From Bacteroidales bacterium (GTDB taxonomy: Bacteria > Bacteroidota > Bacteroidia > Bacteroidales > UBA932), in NCBI GenBank assembly GCA_017534745.1, contig JAFXVX010000002.1, forward strand, positions 62,001-126,000: a stretch of DNA of 64,000 nucleotides, given 5' to 3'. Below the pieces are notes generated by a model. That model saw only the letters and a program-made list of their open reading frames with translations. It was not told where the DNA came from and did not search any database. Positions 1 through 8,301 of this stretch are shown here, in pieces (position 1 is the stretch's first letter; every line of letters starts with the position of its first letter). Made by a program: the position numbers and the translations under genes.

Positions 1-2
1 CC

Positions 3-509
3 CGGGCCCTCCCCGAGGACGGCATAGTGACGGGCATCGACATCTCCGACGGCATGATGGCCCTCGTCGCCGGCAAAGCGGCGAAAAAGGGCGTCGCCGG
101 CAAAATCACCCTCCGCAAGGAGGATGGAGAAGCGATGTCCTTCGCTGACAGCTCCTTCGACTGCGTCACCTGTTCATTCGGTATCCGCAATTTCGAGCAT
201 AAAGAAAAGGGGCTCGCGGAGTTCCGCCGCGTCCTGCGTCCCGGCGGCAAACTCGTCATCCTCGAGCTCTCCGTCCCGCAGAATAAAGTCCTCCGCCGGC
301 TCTACGACATCTACTTCCTCCACATCCTCCCCTGGATCGGAGGCCTCATCTCCGGCGAAAAGGCCGCTTACCGCTACCTCCCGGCATCAGTACATAATTT
401 TCCCGCCCCCGACGCATTCGCCATTATGCTCTCGGAAGCGGGATTTTCTTCCGTGCGCTACCGCACCCTTTCCCTCGGCCTCTGCCGGCTGTATATTTGT
501 AAAAAATAA
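3..509 (+). CDS. ubiE: Menaquinone/ubiquinone methyltransferase UbiE/MenG, 5' partial
   Basis: C-terminal ~168 codons of a class I SAM-dependent methyltransferase; the reading frame is open from base 3, so the true start lies upstream of the window. The SAM-pocket acidic loop (GIDISDGM), the CSFGIRNF motif and the LRPGGKLVILE strand are typical of the UbiE/MenG/COQ5 family, which C-methylates demethylmenaquinone in the last step of menaquinone synthesis. Bacteroidota make menaquinone rather than ubiquinone, so MenG activity is the likely role (inference from lineage). It is followed at once by an intrinsic terminator, so it is the last gene of its transcript. Confidence 0.92.
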   Translation, partial: RALPEDGIVTGIDISDGMMALVAGKAAKKGVAGKITLRKEDGEAMSFADSSFDCVTCSFGIRNFEHKEKGLAEFRRVLRPGGKLVILELSVPQNKVLRRLYDIYFLHILPWIGGLISGEKAAYRYLPASVHNFPAPDAFAIMLSEAGFSSVRYRTLSLGLCRLYICKK

Positions 510-533
510 GTCGCCATCACAGGCGACTTTATT
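508..533 (+). terminator. Rho-independent terminator after ubiE
   Basis: Perfect 8-bp stem AAGTCGCC / GGCGACTT with a 6-nt loop, followed by a T-rich run (TTTATTTG). It overlaps the ubiE stop codon, and just beyond it lies a palindromic repeat element. Confidence 0.8.
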
Positions 534-583
534 TGTCATTCCGAGCGCAGCCTTCTTGTCATTCCGAGCGCAGCGAAGGAATC
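534..583. repeat. Dispersed palindromic repeat (GTCATTCCGAGCG type), two partial units
   Basis: Two copies of the core GTCATTCCGAGCGCAG lie in tandem at 535-550 and 558-573; the second continues as CGAAGGAATC. The element sits between the convergent ubiE and phosphopantetheinyl transferase genes and runs up to the TAG stop of the latter. Related copies occur at about 8989-9283, 42980-43057 and 48703-48822. Confidence 0.75.
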
Positions 584-1221
584 TATTCACCCACCACCCA
601 GACGAGGACATGCCTGTCGAAGGTGATGTATTCGAGCTCGAACTCTTCTTCCTCTTCATCCTTGCCGATGAAGGTCGCCTCTAGCTCGCCTTCGCCGCGG
701 GGGCGGAAGCGCTCGACCTCGATCTGCTCGGCAAAGTCGAGGTTATAGACCGACACGAGCTTGAAGATTGCTTCCTTGGCGCACCAGTAGATGGCGAGCT
801 GCTCGTTACGGCGCTCGTCGTCGAGGTCGTCGATCTCGTCCTCGGAGAGGGCTTTCTTCTCGACAGCGGAGAAATCGCGGTCGAGCGACTCGATGTCGAT
901 GCCGACGTCCTCCTCGTCGTGGAGGATGACGGCGACATATTTATTGGTGTGGGTGATGGAAATGTTGATCGGGTTGTTCTCGATATAGGGCTTGCCGTTG
1001 TCGTGGTGGCTGAGATAGACCTTCTCGTCGAACATGGTGTTGAGAAGGGCGCGGACGGCGAGCCTCTGGCAACGCAGTGACTCGCTGCCGATGAAGGATA
1101 TTTCCTCCATCTCGTCGGACGGGGTCGCGCTGAGGGCTTTGAGCTCCTCTTCTGTCTCCGTTATCTGCCAGACGCCGATCTCTGCGCCGTTTTCAAGTTC
1201 TTTTCTTAGATATAAAGCCAT
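583..1221 (-). CDS. 4'-phosphopantetheinyl transferase (Sfp-like)
   Basis: A 212-aa protein with the two signatures of the Sfp/AcpT superfamily: VGIDIE (about residues 106-111) and WCAKEAIFK (about 146-154), whose acidic residues bind Mg and coenzyme A. The family transfers the phosphopantetheine arm of CoA to acyl or peptidyl carrier proteins. Length matches a single-gene Sfp-type enzyme; nothing nearby points to a specific carrier protein, so fatty-acid ACP is the default partner. The protein is unusually acidic in its C-terminal third. It is preceded by a long untranslated stretch with its own strong promoter (1408-1438), and its stop codon abuts a palindromic repeat. Confidence 0.88.
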   Translation of the reverse strand: MALYLRKELENGAEIGVWQITETEEELKALSATPSDEMEEISFIGSESLRCQRLAVRALLNTMFDEKVYLSHHDNGKPYIENNPINISITHTNKYVAVILHDEEDVGIDIESLDRDFSAVEKKALSEDEIDDLDDERRNEQLAIYWCAKEAIFKLVSVYNLDFAEQIEVERFRPRGEGELEATFIGKDEEEEEFELEYITFDRHVLVWVVGE

Positions 1222-1401
1222 AAACTGTTGATTTTCCTATAGATATGCACGACGAAGCGACCGGAAGGCCTTCCTTCCGGCAGAATTGGAGTATTTACGA
1301 CACAATCGCGACAAAGGGTCGTCAGATGAGACGGCCGTCTGCGGCTGGGAACCAGCTAATGATTGACTGGGAGGCTCCATTAAGGGTGCAACTATTGTTT
1401 A
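1222..1401 (-). ncRNA. Structured 180-nt leader or small RNA of unknown class
   Basis: Untranslated stretch between a consensus promoter and the phosphopantetheinyl transferase start, read leftward. It contains a perfect 8-bp hairpin CCGGAAGG-AAGG-CCTTCCGG (1269-1288 region), a 12-nt palindrome AGACGGCCGTCT, and a CGAC/GTCG stem. No open reading frame of useful length and no riboswitch box that I recognise (no TPP, cobalamin or SAM consensus). It could be a regulatory leader of the downstream gene or a stand-alone RNA; the sequence does not decide. Confidence 0.35.
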
Positions 1402-1407
1402 ACGCGA

Positions 1408-1438
1408 CAAAGATATAAAGGATATTTGGATTTACAAA
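1408..1438 (-). promoter_or_regulatory. Bacteroidetes consensus promoter, leftward
   Basis: On the minus strand TTTG (1438-1435), 19 nt, then TATCTTTG (1415-1408): a full match to the TTTG-N19-TAnnTTTG consensus of Bacteroidetes SigA. It overlaps the last codons of apt and drives transcription towards 1401, into the leader and the phosphopantetheinyl transferase gene. Confidence 0.75.
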
Positions 1439-2016
1439 CTTTCCTCGGTGCCGCTCACATGGATGAGCGACTTTACGGGGGCGATGCTACCCAGCTTGTC
1501 CCTGCCCTTGAGATCGTCGAGTTCCACAAGGAAAACGAAATCCTCGACCTTGATGCCGTATTCACGGCCATCCTTCACCACCTTCACCTTTTCGAGGGCC
1601 CTCGCTATACCGGAGGCCGTGCCACCGGTCGCGAGAATGTCGTCGAAGAACGTGACATTGAACACATCCCCGTCCGGTCTTCCTGCAGCAATGTCTGAAA
1701 GGCGGAAATAGACCGTGTCCTTTCCGTACTCCTTGACGATGTCAACGCTGACAAGATCACCCTTTTTGAAAGGGAGCTTACCCCTCTTCCTCATGGGGAT
1801 GATGTTGCGGATGTTGGAGCACTCGGTCAGCATGGGGGCGGCAAAGAGGAAGCCGCGCGCCTCGGGAGCGACGACGTTGGGGGCGCTGCAGAGCGCGCCG
1901 AGGTCGCGGATTACGCTCCTGAAGACGCTCCTGTCATGCATCAGGGGAAGTATATCCACAAAGTTGACACCCTTCAGAGGGAAGCCGGGATAGTATTTGA
2001 GATACTTTTCGTACAA
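1432..2016 (-). CDS. apt: Adenine phosphoribosyltransferase-like protein
   Basis: A 194-aa type I phosphoribosyltransferase; family enzymes convert adenine and PRPP to AMP in purine salvage. The PRPP loop is TFFDDILATGGTA (about residues 122-134), close to the canonical VDDLLATGGT of Apt, and the N-terminal YPGFPLKGVNFVDILP segment matches the Apt start (PDFPKPGI.F.DI). Length is slightly above the usual 170-180 aa because of a charged insertion before the C-terminal strand. The stop is followed by a separate promoter, and mdh lies 3 nt upstream, so apt is probably co-transcribed with mdh. Adenine specificity is inferred from family resemblance. Confidence 0.82.
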   Translation of the reverse strand: MYEKYLKYYPGFPLKGVNFVDILPLMHDRSVFRSVIRDLGALCSAPNVVAPEARGFLFAAPMLTECSNIRNIIPMRKRGKLPFKKGDLVSVDIVKEYGKDTVYFRLSDIAAGRPDGDVFNVTFFDDILATGGTASGIARALEKVKVVKDGREYGIKVEDFVFLVELDDLKGRDKLGSIAPVKSLIHVSGTEESL

Positions 2017-2019
2017 GGC

Positions 2020-3006
2020 TTAAAGATTAGGGTTAACCTTCTTCCACTCGGCGGTCGGAGGGACTATGCCGAGGGCGACAATCTCGTCGCGCATCGCGCA
2101 GAGGTGGACGTAAGAAGCATCAAGGGCTGCCATTTCCTCAGGGGTGCCCTCCGGGGCGCTGTAGTGGACGCCAGTCGCATCGATGACGGTCGGCATGGCC
2201 ATCATGACGTGCTGATACTTGCCGTCGTTGACATAAGTGCCGGCAGGCCAGGTGAACTTCTCGCCGCCCATCGCGGCCTCGATCATCTTGACCGCCTGGT
2301 AGGCCGGGCTCTGGAAGGAGCTGCGGCCGCGGAGCTTGATGATGGCGCTGCCGCCCTGGATGGTCGCCTGCTTGATCTCGGCGAACCTTTCGGCGGAAAG
2401 GCCCATCCCGGAGAGGGGCTTGCCGTCAATCTTTACCTTCGAGGCGAAGACCGCCATGGCCTCGCCGTGGCCGCCGTAGGTCTGGGCGCCGGTCACCTTG
2501 TCCTGCTGCACGCCGAACTCCTTGGCGAGCGCGCTTTGGAGACGCGTCGAGTCAAGGGCGGCGAGGGAGGTGAGCTGGCAGGGCTTCAGGCCGGAGTGGA
2601 TAAGGGCAGTGAGGGCCGTCACGTCGGCGGGGTTGAAGATAACGACTACGTGCTTGACGTCGGGGCAGTACTTCCTGATATTGTCGCCGAACTCGGCGGC
2701 AATCTGGCAGTTGCCCTTCAGCAGGTCCTCGCGGGTCATGCCCTCCTTGCGGGGGGCGCCACCGGAGGAAAGTATATATTTCGCATCCTTGAAGGCAGTC
2801 TCGGGATCCACTGTCCAGGTGATGTTCGCGCCGGGGAAGGCGCAGTGGTACATCTCCTCGGCGACGCCGACGACACCGGGCTCGTAGATGTCATAAAGGC
2901 AGATGTTGGGGGTAAGACCGAGAATCATCGCGGTCTGCGCCATGTTGGAACCGATCATTCCACCGGCGCCGACAATGGTAAGTTTCTCTTCAGTAAGGAA
3001 TTTCAT
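2020..3006 (-). CDS. mdh: Malate dehydrogenase
   Basis: A 328-aa NAD-dependent lactate/malate dehydrogenase family protein that interconverts malate and oxaloacetate in the reductive branch of the TCA cycle typical of succinate-producing Bacteroidales. The Rossmann motif GAGGMIG is at residues 13-19, and ATP/NAD contact segments SSGGAPRKEGM and the catalytic region with YGGHGEAM (about 152-159, catalytic His) are present. Length fits the Bacteroides-type enzyme. The start is the first ATG after a TAACTTTG promoter element. It is followed by apt after 3 nt. Confidence 0.93.
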   Translation of the reverse strand: MKFLTEEKLTIVGAGGMIGSNMAQTAMILGLTPNICLYDIYEPGVVGVAEEMYHCAFPGANITWTVDPETAFKDAKYILSSGGAPRKEGMTREDLLKGNCQIAAEFGDNIRKYCPDVKHVVVIFNPADVTALTALIHSGLKPCQLTSLAALDSTRLQSALAKEFGVQQDKVTGAQTYGGHGEAMAVFASKVKIDGKPLSGMGLSAERFAEIKQATIQGGSAIIKLRGRSSFQSPAYQAVKMIEAAMGGEKFTWPAGTYVNDGKYQHVMMAMPTVIDATGVHYSAPEGTPEEMAALDASYVHLCAMRDEIVALGIVPPTAEWKKVNPNL

Positions 3007-3049
3007 ATCAGGGTTCAGTTTCTTTCACGTTCAGTTTTCCAAAGGAGTG

Positions 3050-3057
3050 CAAAGTTA
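3050..3057 (-). promoter_or_regulatory. -7 element upstream of mdh
   Basis: Minus-strand TAACTTTG, matching TAnnTTTG, about 45 nt upstream of the mdh ATG. At the expected 19-nt spacing the -33 region reads TTTC instead of TTTG, so the match is partial. Confidence 0.5.
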
Positions 3058-3086
3058 CAAATTTGCTGTGACAAAAGAAAATCGTC

Positions 3087-3746
3087 TTACTGCCTTTCAA
3101 ATGCACCGTCGCGGATGACAAGGGTACGGTCGCACATGGCGGCGAGGGAAGGGTCGTGGGTCACGATGACTATCGTCTGGCCGAAGCGCTCCCGGAGGGA
3201 AAAGAACAGCGAGTGGATTTCCTGCTTGGTCGCGCTGTCGAGGTTCCCGGAAGGCTCGTCTGCGAAGATAATTGCCGGAGAGTTGGCGAGGGCTCTCGCA
3301 ATGGCGACCCTCTGCTGCTCGCCGCCGGAGAGCTGGGATGGCTTGTGGGTCGTCCTCTCCGAAAGGCCTACAGCGGAAAGCAGGCTCTCCGCCCTCTCCC
3401 GGGATTCTTTGGTACTCTTCCCACCAATGAGGCAGGGAATCATTACATTCTCCAGCGCCGTAAACTCCGGCAGCAGGTGATGGGCCTGAAACACAAATCC
3501 GATGGACGAATTGCGGAAGGCTGAAAGCTCCTTCGAGGAAAGCTTCAGCACATCCGTCCCGCCGATTGTGAGGCTTCCGGAGTCAGGTGTCAGCAGGGTC
3601 CCGAGAATCTGCAGCAGGGTCGATTTCCCCGCCCCCGACGCGCCCATTATGGACACGACCTCGCCCTTCTCCGCCTCAAAGTCCACCCCTTTCAGCACCT
3701 TCAACTCGCCGAAACTCTTCTCAATGTTTTTTGCACTTATGATCAT
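3087..3746 (-). CDS. lolD: LolD-like ABC transporter ATP-binding protein
   Basis: A 219-aa ABC ATPase of the MacB/LolD/FtsE class. Walker A is GASGAGKST, the signature is [15 protein letters not shown], Walker B is [12 protein letters not shown], followed by the switch His in VTHDPSLA. The DEPSGNLD form is characteristic of LolD/MacB, which energise lipoprotein release or efflux from the inner membrane. No cognate permease gene lies next to it here, so the substrate is uncertain. I chose the ATG at 3746; a longer frame to 3821 would run through the promoter of the oppositely oriented tRNA-Pro and adds no conserved residues. Confidence 0.85.
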   Translation of the reverse strand: MIISAKNIEKSFGELKVLKGVDFEAEKGEVVSIMGASGAGKSTLLQILGTLLTPDSGSLTIGGTDVLKLSSKELSAFRNSSIGFVFQAHHLLPEFTALENVMIPCLIGGKSTKESRERAESLLSAVGLSERTTHKPSQLSGGEQQRVAIARALANSPAIIFADEPSGNLDSATKQEIHSLFFSLRERFGQTIVIVTHDPSLAAMCDRTLVIRDGAFERQ

Positions 3747-3770
3747 GGCACGAAGATACTTATTTTTTAT

Positions 3771-3778
3771 TAACTTTG
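3771..3778 (+). promoter_or_regulatory. -7 element of the tRNA-Pro promoter
   Basis: TAACTTTG preceded by an AT-rich run (TATTTTTTAT) and followed about 44 nt later by the tRNA 5' end. It lies back to back with the lolD start. Confidence 0.55.
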
Positions 3779-3821
3779 CACTCATGGAAGCCGGCCCGCC
3801 CACCGGGTCGCTTCTTTCCAT

Positions 3822-3895
3822 CGGGGTGTGGCGCAGTTGGCTAGCGCATCTGGTTTGGGACCAGAGGGTCGTGTGTTCGAGTCACATCACCCCGA
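3822..3895 (+). tRNA. tRNA-Pro (anticodon TGG)
   Basis: 74 nt with a full cloverleaf: acceptor stem CGGGGTG / CACCCCG, D arm GCGCAGTTGGCTAGCGC, anticodon stem TCTGG / CCAGA around loop TTTGGGA (anticodon TGG, proline), T loop TTCGAGT, discriminator A. CCA is not encoded. A T-rich run follows, which may serve in termination. Confidence 0.95.
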
Positions 3896-3923
3896 CTTTT
3901 TTTTCACAAAGCCGAAGGGCGAC

Positions 3924-4934
3924 ATGTCCACGAACTCCGATAACCCGGATATCCGGCAGACAAGACAGACTTTCGCGGCGCTGGATGCGGGCAAGTTCAT
4001 TGCCGCGCTGCTGGTGCTCACCCTTCATGTCCACCCTCTGGCTTCAAATCCCGACGGTGATTACTGGCTCACCTGCCTGTGCAGGATTGCAGTTCCGTTC
4101 TTTTTCGTAACCAGTTCCTTCCTATTCTTCAAAAGGGGAGGCGATATCCGGAAATACGTTTCACGAATTCTCATCCTGTACGCAGTCTGGTTCGTCATCG
4201 AGTCGCCGCTTATAATTCACGACTTCTTTCTCGATTCCGATGAATCCCTGCCGCGAAAGCTGCTGCTTTTCGGCCGCGGGCTGTTCATCAATTCAACATT
4301 CCCCGCCTCCTGGTTTCTCACAGCAAGCTGGCAGGGAATGCTGCTTGTCTGGTGGCTGTCCAGGAAGTTGAGTAGAAAATGGCTTGTCATCATCGGGTTG
4401 GTATGTTTCCTTTCAACGTTGCCCGAAACCATGTGGTACGGGCTGATTGCGGGGACTCCCGTCCGGCCAGTTTACTGGTGGTATGTCATTCTGTTTTGCC
4501 CCGCCAACTCTTTTATTATTGCTATCCCCTACTGCATTGCAGGTAAGTTCCTTGCAGAGAGTGAACCTCCGCAAAAACTTACGCTATGCATCCTTGGCGC
4601 GGCAGTGCCGCTTTCCATCCTTGAGGCGGCAATCTGCAGGGAGACCCAATGGATGACTGATTCCTTCCTGGGACTCCTGTTTATCGCTCCCTGCCTTGTC
4701 TGGCTGGTGGCCAATATCCGGGCGGGCATCGGAGCAAAGACCTCGAAGTGTCTTCGCAGCATGTCCACACTCATCTACCTGTGTCATCTGCCCGTCAAAC
4801 TCCTGCTGATGCATCAAATGAACCTGAAGGAAGACTGGATCCTTTTCTTGCTGACACTTGCCATCTGCCTTGTCTTCGCATTGACGGTTTACCTCCTGTC
4901 CCTCCGGATCCGACCGCTGAAGTACCTGTACTAA
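3924..4934 (+). CDS. Acyltransferase 3 family membrane protein
   Basis: A 336-aa polytopic membrane protein resembling the acyltransferase-3 (OafA/NodX/WecH-like) family, which O-acylates surface sugars. The N-terminal ALDAGKFIAALLVLTLHVHP carries the family's first helix with the His of the R/H motif, and there are about ten hydrophobic segments ending in a short basic tail. The open frame extends back through the tRNA-Pro gene; I take the first ATG beyond the tRNA (3924). Substrate unknown. It may belong functionally with the surface-glycan genes at 48-57 kb, but that is inference. Confidence 0.75.
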   Translation: MSTNSDNPDIRQTRQTFAALDAGKFIAALLVLTLHVHPLASNPDGDYWLTCLCRIAVPFFFVTSSFLFFKRGGDIRKYVSRILILYAVWFVIESPLIIHDFFLDSDESLPRKLLLFGRGLFINSTFPASWFLTASWQGMLLVWWLSRKLSRKWLVIIGLVCFLSTLPETMWYGLIAGTPVRPVYWWYVILFCPANSFIIAIPYCIAGKFLAESEPPQKLTLCILGAAVPLSILEAAICRETQWMTDSFLGLLFIAPCLVWLVANIRAGIGAKTSKCLRSMSTLIYLCHLPVKLLLMHQMNLKEDWILFLLTLAICLVFALTVYLLSLRIRPLKYLY

Positions 4935-4971
4935 ACATCTCACAAACCCACTCCACCTTTTCGCCGCAACA

Positions 4972-6531
4972 TCACTCAAAAATATTTCTCCTATCGAGGA
5001 AGCGGTAGGAGGCGGCTTCGGCGAGGTGCTCGGGGAGTATGGTTGGAGCGGCGGCGAGGTCGGCGATGGTGCGGGCGATTTTGATTATACGGGAATAGGC
5101 GCGGGCGGAGAGGCCAAGGCGGTCGATGAAGGTCTCGAGGAGGTCGCGGCAGGGGGAGTCGAGCGGGCAGAAGCGCTCAAGCTCCTGCGAACCCATCTGG
5201 GCATTGGTGAAAACCGGTGTGCCGGCGAAGCGCTCCTGCTGGATCCGCCGGGCGCGGAGTACCCTCGCCGCCACTGCGGCAGTCGGCTCCGCCTTCCCGC
5301 CCCGCACCAGTTGCCTGGTATCGACCGGTCTCATAAGTAGTTGTAGATCAAGTCTATCCATCAATGGACCCGACAACTTGGAGAGATAAGCCGCCCGCTG
5401 GCCCGGGGTGCAGGTGCAGCGGTCGCCCTCGCCGTAGTAGCCGCAGGGGCAGGGATTGGACGCGGCGACGAGCATAAACGACGCAGGATACACTACCTTC
5501 GCCTTGAGCCGCGATACCGTCACCTTCCGGTCCTCCATCGGCCCCCTGAGGGCCTCCAGGATGGACTTCGGGGCCTCACAGAATTCGTCAAGAAAGAGTA
5601 TGCCATTTGTCGCCAGGCTGACTTCCCCGGGGAGGATGTTCTCCCCGGAGCCGCCACCGATGAGGGCTGTGATTGAGGCGGAATGATGCGGCGCGCGGAA
5701 GGGTCTGTGCCGCACCAGCCCGTAGCTGCTCTCACCCTTCCCGGAGACCGACCAGACCTTCGAAGTCACGATCGCCTCCTCCCTTGTCATCGGCGGAAGA
5801 ATCCCCGCCATCGCCTTTGCCAGAGAGCTCTTCCCGGAACCTGGAGGACCGACCATGATCACATTATGCCCCCCGGCGGCCGCTATCTCGACGCCACGTT
5901 TGGCGCCTTCCTGGCCAATGATGTCTGCGAAGTCGGGGTAGTCGTCGTAAGGGGAGGGGATCTCCCCTTCGACAATCTCCCTGTAGAGCGGCGAGTTCTC
6001 CACCAGGAGGTCGTCACAGAGCGCGTCCGGGGAAAGGATGCGGAGCACGTCCTCCAGGTCACTGACTCCGTAGATCTCAACATCGGAGGATCCCGCCGCT
6101 TCGAGCGCCGACCTCTCCGGCATTATGCACCCGCGGTAGCCGAGGGTGGAGGCGAGCTCCGCCACCGGGAGGCTTCCCGGCACATAGCGGATACTCCCGT
6201 CAAGGCCCAACTCTCCCATTATCAGGAACTTCTCAATCCCGGGCAGATCTCTCTGGGCGGAGGCGGCGACTATTCCCAGCGCAATCGGCAGATCATAGCC
6301 GCTTCCGCTTTTGTGGAGATCCGCAGGAGCCAGATTGATCACTATTTTCTTCCCTGGAATCCGGAATCCCTTCGACTGCAGGGCCGTTATCGTGCGCAGG
6401 AGGCTCTCCTTCACGGCGGCGTCCGCAAGTCCGACGAGGTGGATACCCACTCCGGCCGTCAGGTCAATTTCGACCGTCACGGGAATGGCTTCTATCCCCA
6501 CACATTTTGCAGAATGAACGTAAACAAGCAT
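4972..6531 (-). CDS. comM: YifB/ComM family Mg-chelatase-like AAA+ ATPase
   Basis: A 519-aa protein with the three-part ComM layout: N-terminal Lon-protease-like fold (about 1-170), central AAA+ domain with Walker A GPPGSGKSSLAKA (about 228-240) and Walker B ILFLDEF, and a C-terminal Mg-chelatase-type domain ending in SYRFLDRRN. It includes the Cys-rich segment CPCGYYGEGDRCTC typical of the family. In Vibrio and Haemophilus ComM is a hexameric helicase that promotes branch migration of incoming DNA during transformation; in Bacteroidetes its role is untested. Divergent from tsaE, with a short shared intergenic region. Confidence 0.92.
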   Translation of the reverse strand: MLVYVHSAKCVGIEAIPVTVEIDLTAGVGIHLVGLADAAVKESLLRTITALQSKGFRIPGKKIVINLAPADLHKSGSGYDLPIALGIVAASAQRDLPGIEKFLIMGELGLDGSIRYVPGSLPVAELASTLGYRGCIMPERSALEAAGSSDVEIYGVSDLEDVLRILSPDALCDDLLVENSPLYREIVEGEIPSPYDDYPDFADIIGQEGAKRGVEIAAAGGHNVIMVGPPGSGKSSLAKAMAGILPPMTREEAIVTSKVWSVSGKGESSYGLVRHRPFRAPHHSASITALIGGGSGENILPGEVSLATNGILFLDEFCEAPKSILEALRGPMEDRKVTVSRLKAKVVYPASFMLVAASNPCPCGYYGEGDRCTCTPGQRAAYLSKLSGPLMDRLDLQLLMRPVDTRQLVRGGKAEPTAAVAARVLRARRIQQERFAGTPVFTNAQMGSQELERFCPLDSPCRDLLETFIDRLGLSARAYSRIIKIARTIADLAAAPTILPEHLAEAASYRFLDRRNIFE

Positions 6532-6569
6532 CTTTTTTAGTATTTTTGCACCCGAAAGACGAGTGAACG

Positions 6570-6995
6570 ATGAAACACAGCATTACAATCGCAAACCCCG
6601 GCGAAATCGATGAGGCTGCCGCCCGTTTTCTCAAGGAGACGGCCGGGAGGCGCTTTATCGCCTTTTACGCCCCCATGGGTGCGGGGAAAACCACCTTCAC
6701 ATCAGCCCTTTGCCGGGCCATGGGCGTTGACCCCAAAGACATCAGCTCCCCCACCTTCGCGATTGTCAATGAATACATTGCCTCCGACGGCGAAAGCATA
6801 TTCCACTTCGACTTCTACCGCATCAAGCGGATCGAGGAAGCCCTCGATCTCGGCTTTTACGATTACATCGACAGCGGGGCACTCTGCATTGCGGAGTGGC
6901 CGGAGAACATCGAGCCGCTCATCCCAGAGGATGCCCTAAGGGTCACCATTGAAGTCAATCCGGACTCATCCAGAGTCCTCGTCTGGGAGGATTAA
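6570..6995 (+). CDS. tsaE: tRNA threonylcarbamoyladenosine biosynthesis ATPase TsaE
   Basis: A 141-aa P-loop protein with Walker A MGAGKTTF (about residues 34-41), the switch segment SSPTFAIVNEY and HFDFYRI, all diagnostic of TsaE (YjeE). It drives the TsaB-TsaD-TsaE cycle that installs t6A37 on ANN-decoding tRNAs. Full length for the family. A TATTTTTG promoter-like element sits about 20 nt upstream. Its 3' end overlaps the convergent lipoprotein gene by 30 nt. Confidence 0.93.
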   Translation: MKHSITIANPGEIDEAAARFLKETAGRRFIAFYAPMGAGKTTFTSALCRAMGVDPKDISSPTFAIVNEYIASDGESIFHFDFYRIKRIEEALDLGFYDYIDSGALCIAEWPENIEPLIPEDALRVTIEVNPDSSRVLVWED

Positions 6996-8192
6996 GGCGG
7001 AGTAACAAACCTCGGTTATTACCCCCTTCACCGTCATGACGACAGAACCGTCGGAACTGTACACCGTGCTGTATTCCCCGCCCTCATCAGTAACGGACAT
7101 GTACATGGTCCTGCCCCAATATCCGGCACAACGGCTGCTCCAGAGCCGCCCGTAAGTCCTGAAAAGGACGTTAGTGCCGAAATAGCACTGCACGTCTGCA
7201 CCTTTCCGCTCCACGCAGTAATAGCCGCTTTCCGCCGGGTAGATCCAGTTGGAATCGTAGAGGTCGAGCCTGTATTTTACCTTTGCGGAGACATCCCAGA
7301 CCATGCGGTGCTGCTTTGTCGCCGATTTGTAGTATCCGGTGACATACATCTGGTCCCCGACGGAAAAGAACCTGATGCCGAATATGCGCGCCGACGTGGA
7401 AGCAATGTTTGCCCTCGTGCCTTCGTGAAAGATGGAGCATCCGCCGGAGGAAGTCTCCCCCGCGACATAGATAGTCCCGTCCACGCTCACCGCGTCGAAA
7501 ACCCCGGCGATGTCGTCCGGAAGTCCTATCTGGGACTCCTCCCAGTTCCTGACTACATAGCAAAGGCTTTTTTTGCCGCTGACCCCGACCAGGGGAAGGG
7601 TATAGAAGAATATATAGCCGTCATCATCCAGGCGCAGGGCTCCTCCGCCGTCAACCGGAGCTACCGGGACACCCTTCTGTGAAGAAAAGACCTCCCGGCC
7701 GTCTATACGGCAGCAGAAACCGCCTCCCGACAGCCTCCGGCCCAATGTCACAACTGATTCGCCGTCAACGACAATGCTCTCCAGGAGCTCCTCCCCCTCA
7801 TAGCGGAATAGGATGTCCTCCTCACGGCGCACCTCGGTGCATCCACCCTGCCGCAAGGGCATATAGAGACGGCCGGCCACAACGCGGCACTCGTCCGGGG
7901 ACAGGCCGTCGGCCGGCGCGGAGAACACCTTCTCCCCGTCGCGGTAAAGGACGACCTGTGAGCCGACACCGTGAAGGGTGTCGCGGATATAATCGTATCC
8001 CGGCGGATATTCGAAACAGGTCACGTACAGGGCGGAGCCCTCCGGCAGCTCCTCGGCCTCCATGATTACGGGAGGTGACTTTATATAGGAACGCGGCCTT
8101 CCCTCGAGGCCGAGGTCCCGGAAGGACTCGCACCCTCCGAGAAAGAAAAACTGCGGCAGGAGAGCCGCGGCGATCATGAACTTTCCTTTCAT
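6966..8192 (-). CDS. Hypothetical secreted lipoprotein, possible beta-propeller
   Basis: A 408-aa protein of unknown function. The N terminus has a signal peptide with a lipobox (FFFLGGC, Cys at residue 21). The rest shows repeated short beta-strand patterns such as GTIYVAGE, DQMYVTGYY and SGYYCVER, suggestive of a WD/propeller-like fold; no catalytic motif was recognised. I use the ATG at 8192 because it begins the signal peptide; the frame runs 75 nt further upstream without a signal. The gene is convergent with tsaE, overlapping it by 30 nt. Confidence 0.65.
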   Translation of the reverse strand: MKGKFMIAAALLPQFFFLGGCESFRDLGLEGRPRSYIKSPPVIMEAEELPEGSALYVTCFEYPPGYDYIRDTLHGVGSQVVLYRDGEKVFSAPADGLSPDECRVVAGRLYMPLRQGGCTEVRREEDILFRYEGEELLESIVVDGESVVTLGRRLSGGGFCCRIDGREVFSSQKGVPVAPVDGGGALRLDDDGYIFFYTLPLVGVSGKKSLCYVVRNWEESQIGLPDDIAGVFDAVSVDGTIYVAGETSSGGCSIFHEGTRANIASTSARIFGIRFFSVGDQMYVTGYYKSATKQHRMVWDVSAKVKYRLDLYDSNWIYPAESGYYCVERKGADVQCYFGTNVLFRTYGRLWSSRCAGYWGRTMYMSVTDEGGEYSTVYSSDGSVVMTVKGVITEVCYSALILPDEDSG

Positions 8193-8222
8193 ACCCCACT
8201 GAAGTTTTTCCGCGAATATATA

Positions 8223-8258
8223 AACGAAAAATCCCGCCTGAAACAATTTTCGGGCGGG
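8223..8258 (-). terminator. Intrinsic terminator after the anti-sigma/beta-barrel gene
   Basis: Leftward-reading 11-bp stem (CCCGCCTGAAA / TTTCGGGCGGG on the plus strand, 8233-8258), followed on the minus strand by ATTTTTC. It is about 45 nt past the stop at 8302. Confidence 0.75.
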
Positions 8259-8301
8259 GGTAGTCAAGGTTTTTTTGTTTTTTAAATACTTTTAGTGTTT
8301 T

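Noticed and set aside
533..748. Short ORFs across the palindromic repeat and the end of the phosphopantetheinyl transferase
   Set aside because: They arise from the repeat and antisense frames and show Ser/Arg-rich shadow composition.
1222..1401. SRP (4.5S) RNA, suggested by CCGGAAGGAAGG
   Set aside because: The motif is part of a perfect hairpin and lacks the conserved SRP helix 8 context, so similarity seems accidental.
3828..3923. N-terminal extension of the acyltransferase through the tRNA-Pro gene
   Set aside because: The extra codons are the tRNA sequence itself and do not resemble a signal or family sequence; the ATG at 3924 is used instead.
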